A stretch of DNA of 36,874 nucleotides. It comes from Patescibacteria group bacterium. GTDB lineage: Bacteria > Patescibacteriota > Minisyncoccia > UBA6257 > 02-FULL-45-10c. The notes under the pieces were generated by a model that did not search any database, was not told where the DNA came from, and saw only the letters and a program-made list of their open reading frames with translations. The translations under genes were made by a program, and so were the position numbers. Of the stretch, positions 16,569-24,092 are shown in pieces (the stretch's first letter is position 1; each line of letters starts with the position of its first letter). The DNA is taken from contig JAGWKK010000004.1 in assembly GCA_028865335.1 (NCBI GenBank), positions 1 through 36,874 on the forward strand. The letters run 5' to 3'.

Positions 16569-18077
16569 ATGAATACGCAAATTAATAGTTTAAAAATAAA
16601 GCAATTTCGCCATTTAAAAGATTTGAACATTGAGTTTGGATCTAGAATTACTGCAATAGCAGGAACCAATGGTACTGGCAAATCCTCTTTACTTGGGTTA
16701 ATAGCTGGGGCATTTGCTTTTGACAAAACGAAAGGACTGACACTATTTAATAAAAAAAGTTTTTCTGCGGATTTTAGCGAAATCTTTACATTCTCTCAAA
16801 AGAAAGAAGGAGAAAAGGTGAATTTATATAAATACGAAATTTCTTTGAGCGATGGACAAAAAGCATTCGGCGGTTTTCGATATTCAGCGAGTGATAAGCG
16901 TAGGCTGTTTAGAATTGATATATCGTCAGGAGATAAAAAAGATAAGAAAAAAATTCAATTTCCAATTATCTATTTAGGGCTAAGGAGATTTTTCCCTTTA
17001 GCACAAGAAACAAATCCAAGAATTAACACAACCAGAAGACAAGATAGTGAATATAGAAACTGGTTTGAGAAATATTATAAAGCTATTTTTCCGACAGAGA
17101 AAATTATTAATTATGAAAATTATAAGTCTGAAAATAAAAACTTTCTCAGTGTTATTACAGATGATTATGACAGCTATGGAAGTTCGGCTGGACAAGATAA
17201 TTTAAGTCAGATATTAAGCGCTATTTATTCTTTTAAAAAATTAAAGGATCAGCTTGGCGATGAATATTTTGGAGGAGCTTTGATTATTGACGAAATTGAT
17301 GTTTCGTTTTATCCCGGTGCTCAAATAAATTTAATTAAATACCTACATCGATTGGCTGGAGAATTTAATTTGCAAATTATTTTTACAACGCATTCTTTAG
17401 AAATATTGGAGTCCCTATCTCACAAAGATTATAAACCGCACTCGAAATATGTTTTTTTAGAAAAAATAAGCGATGACATTATTCTTTATAAGAAAGAAGG
17501 GCAGGATATTGAGAAGATAGTGGCCGATCTAAGACATCGAATAAGAGCTAAGGCTGCAGCCGCTAAAAATAAAAAGATTATGGTTCTTTGTGAGGATGAC
17601 GAAGCGGTATTCGTGGCCAAGGGCATATCAAATTCAAAAATAAAAAAGCAACTTGAGTTTAAAAAAGTAACTTTAGGTTGCGCTAATTATAAACAACTCT
17701 TAGAAAGAGGCATTTTATTTGATAAGCTTGTCGTTCTAGATGGTGACGCTAAAAGTGAAATTGATAATTATAAAAACCTTGTTTTTTTACCCGGCGCTAA
17801 ACGGCCAGAGAATATGATTATGGATTTTTTAGATACCATTCCCGCTACTGATGATTTCTGGAAATCTGAAAATAGGTACACGAAACAGATGTTTTTAGCC
17901 AGAAAGGAGCCGGAAATAAGCGACCGGAAAAAAATGAAAAATTGGTTTAATAGGGAGCGTACGTGTTGGGGGTGGGGCGGCAAAAGGCTATTTGACAATT
18001 GGAAAATTGATAATAAACAAGAATCTGAAAGATTTAATCAGGCAATAGAACAAATCATCACAACAATCAGAAAATAA
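16569..18077 (+). CDS. ABC-type ATPase with C-terminal TOPRIM-like domain (OLD-like)
   Basis: Walker A AGTNGTGKSS, Walker B GGALIIDEIDVSFYP, FTTHSLEILESL H-loop; C-term KIMVLCEDDEAVF ... KLVVLDGDAK ... FLPGAKRPENM. ATG at 16569 preferred within ORF 16557..18077. Confidence 0.75.
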   Translation: MNTQINSLKIKQFRHLKDLNIEFGSRITAIAGTNGTGKSSLLGLIAGAFAFDKTKGLTLFNKKSFSADFSEIFTFSQKKEGEKVNLYKYEISLSDGQKAFGGFRYSASDKRRLFRIDISSGDKKDKKKIQFPIIYLGLRRFFPLAQETNPRINTTRRQDSEYRNWFEKYYKAIFPTEKIINYENYKSENKNFLSVITDDYDSYGSSAGQDNLSQILSAIYSFKKLKDQLGDEYFGGALIIDEIDVSFYPGAQINLIKYLHRLAGEFNLQIIFTTHSLEILESLSHKDYKPHSKYVFLEKISDDIILYKKEGQDIEKIVADLRHRIRAKAAAAKNKKIMVLCEDDEAVFVAKGISNSKIKKQLEFKKVTLGCANYKQLLERGILFDKLVVLDGDAKSEIDNYKNLVFLPGAKRPENMIMDFLDTIPATDDFWKSENRYTKQMFLARKEPEISDRKKMKNWFNRERTCWGWGGKRLFDNWKIDNKQESERFNQAIEQIITTIRK

Positions 18078-18103
18078 TTATATAGAGCCCAAAAAATAAT
18101 TCT

Positions 18104-19267
18104 ATGAAAACAACTCTAAAGACCGACATCACCGTTAATGATATTTGCGAAGGGTTCGTCTATAACGAACTCGAAGGCAAGGGCTTGTTCGGTTTGTCCG
18201 GCAAGCTCACTATCCAGCCGGAGTATCAGCGCAATTATATTTATGCCGAAGAAGGAAAGGAGGCCGCTGTAATTACCTCAATTCTTAAGGGCTACCCTCT
18301 TGGATTGATCTATTTCCATAAGCCAAGTAAAGATAAATTTGAAGTTTTAGATGGCCAACAGCGAATCACCAGTATAGGACGGTTTGTAACTGATAAATTT
18401 GCTATCGTAGACGAAAATGGTTTGCAGCAGAATTTTAGCGGTATGGCAAAAGATAAGAAGGCCAAGATTTGGGAGACAAAATTGCTCATTTACGAATGTG
18501 AAGGAGAAGAAAGCGAAATAAAAGATTGGTTCAAAACAATTAATATTGCCGGGATTCCGCTTAGGAATCAAGAGCTGCTTAATGCCGTGTACTCCGGACC
18601 ATTTGTGACGCTGGCAAGAGAGGAATTTAGCAATCGCCAAAACGCCAATATCCAGAAATGGGGTGCTTATATAGCGGGTAGTGTAAATCGACAAGATTTT
18701 TTGGAACGAGCGTTGGAATGGGTAAGCCGTGGAAATGTTGAGGGTTATATGACAAGTCGCCGCAAAGAAAAAAATATCACGGAGTTGAAAAAATATTTCA
18801 ACAGCGTCATTGACTGGGTGTCCGGCGTATTTACCGATGTGGAAAGCGAGATGCGCGGATTGGAATGGGGACGGCTGTACGAAGAATACCACAAGAAATC
18901 CTATAATCCCGCCAAAGTATCTGCCGAGGTGCATAAGCTCTATGGCGATCCGTATATCAAAAATCGCAGGGGCATTTTTGAATATATTCTTGGCGGTTCC
19001 GTTGACACAAAATTGCTTGAGGTCCGGGTTTTTGATGATGCGACGAAAAAATCCGTGTATGCGACACAGACTGCGAAAGCGGAGAAAAAAGGCGAATCAA
19101 ACTGCCCGCTTTGCGCGATCGGGCGTGACGTCAATAAGACTAAGATGTGGAAATTGACTGAAATGGATGCTGATCATGTAACGGCGTGGAGCAAGGGCGG
19201 CGCGACTTCTGCCAAAAATTGCCAAATGCTGTGCAAGACGCATAATCGCGCAAAGGGAAATCGATAA
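18104..19267 (+). CDS. DUF262 (ParB-like) protein with C-terminal HNH endonuclease
   Basis: [28 protein letters not shown]-term CPLC...[34 protein letters not shown]. Confidence 0.92.
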   Translation: MKTTLKTDITVNDICEGFVYNELEGKGLFGLSGKLTIQPEYQRNYIYAEEGKEAAVITSILKGYPLGLIYFHKPSKDKFEVLDGQQRITSIGRFVTDKFAIVDENGLQQNFSGMAKDKKAKIWETKLLIYECEGEESEIKDWFKTINIAGIPLRNQELLNAVYSGPFVTLAREEFSNRQNANIQKWGAYIAGSVNRQDFLERALEWVSRGNVEGYMTSRRKEKNITELKKYFNSVIDWVSGVFTDVESEMRGLEWGRLYEEYHKKSYNPAKVSAEVHKLYGDPYIKNRRGIFEYILGGSVDTKLLEVRVFDDATKKSVYATQTAKAEKKGESNCPLCAIGRDVNKTKMWKLTEMDADHVTAWSKGGATSAKNCQMLCKTHNRAKGNR

Positions 19268-19307
19268 TCTCCAGAATTTTGCTTTCTAAGAAAGAAATTT
19301 TGAATTT

Positions 19308-19652
19308 ATGAGTAATTTTGAAAAGAATTTGGAGGAAGCATCTGAGCAGGAGCTATATCGTTGGGTCAATTTGCGGGACTTCCGAGTTGTTCCACTTGCA
19401 TCAGATGAATTAACTAGGCGCAGGCTATCTGAGTTGAAAAACTCTATAAAAAATTTAGATGAGGGAACGCGGAGGTATTCTCGAGCGCTTATTTTCCTGA
19501 CTATTGTTTTGGCCCTAATTGGCATAATGCAATTAGTAGCCACCTTATTCATGCCGGATACCTTACTTGGGAAAATTGTTTTTGGTCTAACGATATCAGG
19601 AGGATTTATTATGTTGTTTAACCGTATTGAAGGAAATTTCAAAGATTTTTAA
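19308..19652 (+). CDS. Small protein with two predicted TM helices
   Basis: ALIFLTIVLALIGIMQLVATLF and GKIVFGLTISGGFIMLF; charged coiled-coil N-terminus. Confidence 0.75.
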   Translation: MSNFEKNLEEASEQELYRWVNLRDFRVVPLASDELTRRRLSELKNSIKNLDEGTRRYSRALIFLTIVLALIGIMQLVATLFMPDTLLGKIVFGLTISGGFIMLFNRIEGNFKDF

Positions 19653-19669
19653 CTTCCAAAATCAATATG

Positions 19670-19699
19670 CCGAGTGCTATACCATGGTATAGCACTCGG
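19670..19699. repeat. 30-bp perfect palindrome CCGAGTGCTATACCATGGTATAGCACTCGG
   Basis: Exact reverse-complement symmetry, no spacer, no following T tract. Confidence 0.95.
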
Positions 19700-19703
19700 T
19701 CGC

Positions 19704-19802
19704 ATCTGTATCGAAGTCGGACCTCGCGAGAAAACCCTTGCGAGTTCATTCTAAAACCCCTATAATCCAACCAGTTGTTCGAGTGGCGAATAAGGAGGGG
19801 TC
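19704..19802 (+). promoter_or_regulatory. Leader module copy 1: operator-like dyad, promoter, SD
   Basis: ATCTGTATCGAAGTCGGACCTCG..., TTGCGA(19738)-17-TATAAT(19761), ATCCAACCAGTT, AGGAGG before ATG 19803. Confidence 0.8.
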
Positions 19803-20207
19803 ATGTACCGGATCGTCTATGTCGGAAGCATCCGCTTTGTGCTGGTGAAGGACGAGGAGAGGTCCGAGTGGTATCTGTTCGACGCTTTTGAGGTGGGATC
19901 GTTTGAGTCCTGGTATAAGGAATACGAATTCTACCGCCAGATTTCCGCGCGGAAAGAAGCGGGAGAAAAGCTTTTCAAGAAGGTGGAGCCCACGAATGAA
20001 CTTCTGCATCGGGTGCTCTCGCGGCTGTACCATGACGGACTCTATCTCTGTCCGCAGACATCCTTCGCATCACTCGAAGATGTCTGGAAGTGGTGCTGGA
20101 AGAGCCTGAATCCGTGGGGTAAGGAGCGGAGGCCGGCGCCGAACAAGAACGTCGGCGAAGTCACCGAATCGGATCTCGCGTGGATCCTCCAGCAGTTCGG
20201 GAGATAG
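19803..20207 (+). CDS. Hypothetical protein (cassette 1)
   Basis: 134-aa ORF with strong SD and promoter; no family recognised. Confidence 0.8.
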   Translation: MYRIVYVGSIRFVLVKDEERSEWYLFDAFEVGSFESWYKEYEFYRQISARKEAGEKLFKKVEPTNELLHRVLSRLYHDGLYLCPQTSFASLEDVWKWCWKSLNPWGKERRPAPNKNVGEVTESDLAWILQQFGR

Positions 20208-20215
20208 CGTATCCA

Positions 20216-20243
20216 CATCAGTCCTTCAGGACTGATTTTTTAT
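20216..20243 (+). terminator. Intrinsic terminator of cassette 1
   Basis: CAGTCCTTCAGGACTGATTTTTTAT. Confidence 0.85.
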
Positions 20244-20246
20244 TTC

Positions 20247-20283
20247 TTTACTTCTCTAATTCGCGCGAATGGTAGAATAGTTT
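20247..20283. repeat. Trailer repeat copy 1
   Basis: TTTACTTCTCTAATTCGCGCGAATGGTAGAATAGTTT; core palindrome ATTCGCGCGAAT. Confidence 0.9.
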
Positions 20284-20287
20284 CCGG

Positions 20288-20386
20288 ATCTGTATCGAGG
20301 TCGGACCTCGATATAAAACCCTTGCCTCCCTCGCTTAAAGCATTTATAATCCAACCAGTTATTCAAGAAGCGGATAGGAGGCGGAA
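20288..20386 (+). promoter_or_regulatory. Leader module copy 2: 21-nt dyad, promoter, SD
   Basis: ATCTGTATCGAGGTCGGACCTCGATA..., TTGCCT(20322)-17-TATAAT(20345), ATCCAACCAGTT, GGAGG before ATG 20387. Confidence 0.85.
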
Positions 20387-21166
20387 ATGAAGAAGTGGGG
20401 CACGGTCACGACAGCGCAGGAGCAGGGACCGCGAAGTCATCAGGAGGATCGGTTCGATGAGATTCTCGTCGGAATCGACGGCGATCCGTACGGATGCTTG
20501 CTGGTGGTGATGGACGGGCATAGCGGCTTCGAGGCGGTGGATCTGTGCGCGAAGGAGCTGCAGAACCTTTTCGTCCCGCGGCCCTTCGACGAAGGCGAGG
20601 AATCGCTCCGCGACCTGGTCGGGAAGCTGGATAGGCTTACCAGATCGTGTGAGAGCGGTACGACATTCTCCGCGGCTCTGATCATGCGTAGCGAAACGCG
20701 CAAGATGTGCCGTGCGACGATCGCGATTCTGGGTGATTCGCCGGTGATGGTGGTCCGCAAGCTGAATCGGGTGTGGCTGAGCCCTGAGCATAATGTCCGA
20801 TCCAACCTGGCCGAGCGCGAAGCGGCGATCCGGCGCGGCGGATTTTGCGAGAATGGCTACCTCTTTCAGGAGCGGAGCGATCTCGCGAATGGGCTGCAGA
20901 TGAGTCGGGCGCTCGGAGACAGGGAGCTTTCGCATGTTCTTTGCCGCGAACCCGAGATCTTCACGATTGACGATCCGCAATGGGTGCTTGTGGCTTCGGA
21001 CGGCATCTCCGACCCGAATCACGAGGAAGCCGGTTTTCCTTTCGTGAAAATGGGCAGCCGCTGGAATCGGGATTGCGCCACAGCCGAACGGGTGATGAAG
21101 TGGAGAGTGCGACGGGGCCTGCGCGATAACGCTACCGCGGTCGTGTGGAACGCACCGAATAAGTAA
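20387..21166 (+). CDS. PP2C/PPM-family Ser/Thr protein phosphatase (cassette 2)
   Basis: GPRSHQEDRFDE, LLVVMDGHSG, GTTFSAALI, WVLVASDGISD, RDNATAVVW. Confidence 0.92.
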   Translation: MKKWGTVTTAQEQGPRSHQEDRFDEILVGIDGDPYGCLLVVMDGHSGFEAVDLCAKELQNLFVPRPFDEGEESLRDLVGKLDRLTRSCESGTTFSAALIMRSETRKMCRATIAILGDSPVMVVRKLNRVWLSPEHNVRSNLAEREAAIRRGGFCENGYLFQERSDLANGLQMSRALGDRELSHVLCREPEIFTIDDPQWVLVASDGISDPNHEEAGFPFVKMGSRWNRDCATAERVMKWRVRRGLRDNATAVVWNAPNK

Positions 21167-21169
21167 GTA

Positions 21170-21196
21170 ATCAGTCCTCCGGGGCTGATTTTTTAT
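21170..21196 (+). terminator. Intrinsic terminator of cassette 2
   Basis: CAGTCCTCCGGGGCTGATTTTTTAT (one G-U pair). Confidence 0.8.
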
Positions 21197-21199
21197 CCG

Positions 21200-21236
21200 T
21201 TTACTTCTCTAATTCGCGCGAATAGTAGAATAGTTT
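21200..21236. repeat. Trailer repeat copy 2
   Basis: TTTACTTCTCTAATTCGCGCGAATAGTAGAATAGTTT. Confidence 0.9.
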
Positions 21237-21262
21237 GCGGATATGTGGTAGGATCGTGGTGT

Positions 21263-21523
21263 ATGAAAAATCTTGAGAAAACACTGAAGGCGCTTGCGAA
21301 TCGGCGGCGACTTGCCATTCTCGCATATCTGAAGACGCATAAGGAGGCGTCGGTCACCGACATCGCCCACGCGATTCATCTGTCATTCAAAGCGACATCC
21401 AAGCATCTCGGTATTCTCGCCTCGCTCGATATCATCGACCGCGAGCAGCGGAGCCTGCAGATGTTCTACCGCCTCGCCAACTCCCAACCCTCCCCGGTCA
21501 AATCCATCCTTTTACTTCTCTAA
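21263..21523 (+). CDS. ArsR-like winged-helix regulator, C-terminus formed by repeat
   Basis: LEKTLKALANRRRLAILAYLKTHKEASVTDIAHAIHLSFKATSKHLGILASLDIIDREQRS; ORF 21245..21523. Confidence 0.85.
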   Translation: MKNLEKTLKALANRRRLAILAYLKTHKEASVTDIAHAIHLSFKATSKHLGILASLDIIDREQRSLQMFYRLANSQPSPVKSILLLL

Positions 21524-21534
21524 TTCGCGCGAAT
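21511..21534. repeat. Trailer repeat copy 3 (partial)
   Basis: TTTACTTCTCTAATTCGCGCGAAT, followed by AGGCGAATAAGGA, which resembles the leader tail. Confidence 0.9.
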
Positions 21535-21601
21535 AGGCGAATAAGGAAAATTTCAAAAATCCGTAGACGCAACCGCGGATTTTTTCTATACTGGAGGTAT
21601 T

Positions 21602-22801
21602 ATGGCATCGGGAATCAATCAGCCGCTCGCGGAACGGGTGCGGCCGGAAAAACTTTCGGAGGTGATCGGGCAGGAGCAGGTGACGGGGCCGGGGAAGCTG
21701 CTCGCCGAAATGGTGCGCACGAATTCGCCGGTGAGTCTGATCCTGTGGGGACCGCCGGGGAGCGGGAAGACGACGCTCGCCCGCGTGTTCGCGCATGAAC
21801 TGAAGGCCGAATTCACGGAAATGTCCGCGGTCATGGCTGGTGTCGCCGATATCCGGAAAGTGATCGAACTAGCGCAGATGAACAAGCGGTTCGGAAAGCC
21901 GACGATCGTGTTCATCGATGAGATCCACCGGTTCAACAAAGCCCAGCAGGATTCGTTGCTTCCGCACGTGGAGAGCGGACTGATCACGCTGGTGGGCGCG
22001 ACGACGGAGAACCCGAGCTTCTCGGTGATCTCGCCGCTGCTCAGCCGCAGCCGCGTGGTGGTGCTGAATCAGCTTTCGGATGAAGCGGTGCGGGAGATCG
22101 TCCTGCGCGCGCTGACGAAAATCGGCCGCGGCGAGGATGCGCTGGCGCCTGGTGCGCTGGAATTTCTCGTCCATGCCGCCGGCGGTGATGCGCGTGTGGC
22201 GCTGGGGACGCTGGATGTGGCGATGCTGTTTTCGGATGGAGGACCACTGACGGAAACCGAACTGGAAACGGCACTGGGACGGAAAGTCGGCCGGCATGAC
22301 CGGAAAGGCGAGAGCCACTACAACCTCGCGAGCGCGTTCATCAAATCCCTCCGCGGAAGCGACGAGAGCGCCGCTCTCTATTATCTCGCGCGGTTCCTGA
22401 AGATGGGTGAGGATCCGCTTTTTATCGCGCGCCGGATGGTGATCTTCGCGTCGGAAGATATCGGACTCGCGGACAAGTACGCGACCCTGCTTGCCGAGAG
22501 CGTCTTGGAGGAAACCAAGAACGTCGGCATGCCGGAGTGCCAGTACGCGCTGTTCCACGCGGCGCTGTATCTCGTGCGCGCGAAAAAAGACCGCACGGTT
22601 GCTGATGCGATGTCCTCGGCGCTGAAGAAAGCCGAAGAAACGCCGGATCTGCAGGTGCCGCTCCATATCCGGAACGCGGTGACCGACCTCATGAAAGAGC
22701 TTGAATACGGCAAGGGATATAAATGGAAGGCGGGATTCAAGCACGAAAAAGGTTTTTTGCCGGAGGAGATCGAGGATTGGAAAGTTTTGGATGAAGAATA
22801 G
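21602..22801 (+). CDS. rarA: Replication-associated recombination protein A (RarA/MgsA), AAA+ ATPase
   Basis: PLAERVRPEKLSEVIGQEQV, LILWGPPGSGKTTLARVFA, IVFIDEIHRFNKAQQDSLLPHVE, GATTENPSFSV. Confidence 0.95.
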   Translation: MASGINQPLAERVRPEKLSEVIGQEQVTGPGKLLAEMVRTNSPVSLILWGPPGSGKTTLARVFAHELKAEFTEMSAVMAGVADIRKVIELAQMNKRFGKPTIVFIDEIHRFNKAQQDSLLPHVESGLITLVGATTENPSFSVISPLLSRSRVVVLNQLSDEAVREIVLRALTKIGRGEDALAPGALEFLVHAAGGDARVALGTLDVAMLFSDGGPLTETELETALGRKVGRHDRKGESHYNLASAFIKSLRGSDESAALYYLARFLKMGEDPLFIARRMVIFASEDIGLADKYATLLAESVLEETKNVGMPECQYALFHAALYLVRAKKDRTVADAMSSALKKAEETPDLQVPLHIRNAVTDLMKELEYGKGYKWKAGFKHEKGFLPEEIEDWKVLDEE

Positions 22802-22814
22802 TCCGTAAATAAAA

Positions 22815-22843
22815 TTGACATTTATTTTTGCGTCTGATACACT
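22815..22843 (+). promoter_or_regulatory. Canonical promoter
   Basis: TTGACA-17 nt-TACACT. Confidence 0.75.
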
Positions 22844-22882
22844 GCTCATTGGCACTTAAAACTGTAACCAAAGGAGAGGGAG

Positions 22883-23497
22883 ATGCATAAGCTGCTGGCA
22901 CTCGTCATGTTTTTCGGGTCTTGTCATTTTGCCCTGGCCACGGAGGGCGCCAACGCTTCAAGTCATACCGCAACTTCACTCAGATGCTCAGCGTATTATA
23001 TGGAACCTGGGCGTGCGGGCGAGTGGATATTGCTACAGCCATCGAATTATTACCCCAATGATAACGGGGTTCCGATACATGATCGAGGCTACTGGTCCAT
23101 CGCGATGGATTTTGGCAACATCATGAGAGCGCACCTACATAACCAGGAAGACTACGAAAGAGTGGGGAGGTTGGTGCCGAAGCTAATTGAATTGAAGAGC
23201 AACCCCCTCTACAGCAGAACTCATCCAATCTTCGACACGTCGGTGAATGTCTGGTACCAGAACGGAATTATATCACATATCCAAGTTGCAATCGGATTGG
23301 TGAAAGATAAAAAGAAGTACAGACGCATGAGTATCGAGAAAAGAGTTTCTTCATTCCGGGGATCTGGTCAATGCCATAAATGGCTTGTCACCACGACCGC
23401 GAAGGCGTTGAAGGATAATCAGTTCAGATTGGAAATCCCGAATGGCGATGAAAGCGACGGTGTGCTAGACGCAAAGCTGGAGTGCATACTGGAGTAA
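22883..23497 (+). CDS. Hypothetical exported protein
   Basis: Signal-peptide-like N-terminus MHKLLALVMFFGSCHFALA; strong SD AAAGGAGAGGGAG. Confidence 0.75.
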   Translation: MHKLLALVMFFGSCHFALATEGANASSHTATSLRCSAYYMEPGRAGEWILLQPSNYYPNDNGVPIHDRGYWSIAMDFGNIMRAHLHNQEDYERVGRLVPKLIELKSNPLYSRTHPIFDTSVNVWYQNGIISHIQVAIGLVKDKKKYRRMSIEKRVSSFRGSGQCHKWLVTTTAKALKDNQFRLEIPNGDESDGVLDAKLECILE

Positions 23498-23502
23498 GAA
23501 TT

Positions 23503-23526
23503 AAAGGTCGAAACCCGGCCTTTTTT
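23503..23526 (+). terminator. Intrinsic terminator
   Basis: AAAGGTCgaaaccCGGCCTTTTTT. Confidence 0.7.
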
Positions 23527-23552
23527 GTTGCGCGATGTTAGAATGGAGTCAT

Positions 23553-23834
23553 ATGGCGAGAGAACAGAAAAAGTGGTCGGGGAGGGCGACGCGGGAAAGC
23601 AATGCGCTCGATCTGGATCGCGGCGTGTTCACCTGGTCCGATCCGAAGAGGATTGCATGGTCATTGAAGCGTTCCGCGGAGAAAAGCACGCGCCGCAAAG
23701 GATCGCCGCTCCAGTCCGCGATGTCCATGCTGAATTTCTATATCAACCGCGCGGGAAAGAATCTGAGCAGGAAGCAGTTGGCGGTTCTGGAGCACGCGAA
23801 GGGCGAGCTGCACAAACTATTCCCGAAGTCGTAA
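23553..23834 (+). CDS. DUF3175 family protein
   Basis: WSGRATRESNALDLDRGVFTWSDPKRIAWSLKRSAE...SAMSMLNFYINRAGKNL. Confidence 0.85.
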   Translation: MAREQKKWSGRATRESNALDLDRGVFTWSDPKRIAWSLKRSAEKSTRRKGSPLQSAMSMLNFYINRAGKNLSRKQLAVLEHAKGELHKLFPKS

Positions 23835-23852
23835 GTGGTATACTGAATATAT

Positions 23853-24092
23853 ATGAAGCTTACTATATATATCATTATCGCAGTTGTTGTGTGCGCGCTC
23901 GTGGGCGGCGCATATTGGCTGTGGGCGCGGGGCACTGCGCCGACGCAGGATCAACAGACCGTGCAGGCGATCACCCAAGCGCCGTCGCTTCCGTCAGTTG
24001 TCACGCCGCAAAATCCGGTGACGCAGAGTTTGCCGAACACGAACCCGGTCTCGCAGACCAATCCATTCACGTATAATCCGTTCAATCAATGA
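23853..24092 (+). CDS. Small single-TM protein with Q/N/P-rich tail
   Basis: N-terminal TM helix; stop overlaps the next start. Confidence 0.75.
   Translation: MKLTIYIIIAVVVCALVGGAYWLWARGTAPTQDQQTVQAITQAPSLPSVVTPQNPVTQSLPNTNPVSQTNPFTYNPFNQ

Noticed and set aside
14654-18077. Retron (small RNA near an OLD-like effector)
   Set aside because: No reverse transcriptase ORF or YxDD motif in the neighbourhood.
19670-19699. 30-bp palindrome as an intrinsic terminator
   Set aside because: No following T tract and no loop; left as an unexplained palindrome.
20247-21534. Integron attC sites for the cassette trailers
   Set aside because: No integrase in the window and the repeat lacks recognisable RYYYAAC/GTTRRRY core sites; the cassettes also carry their own promoters.
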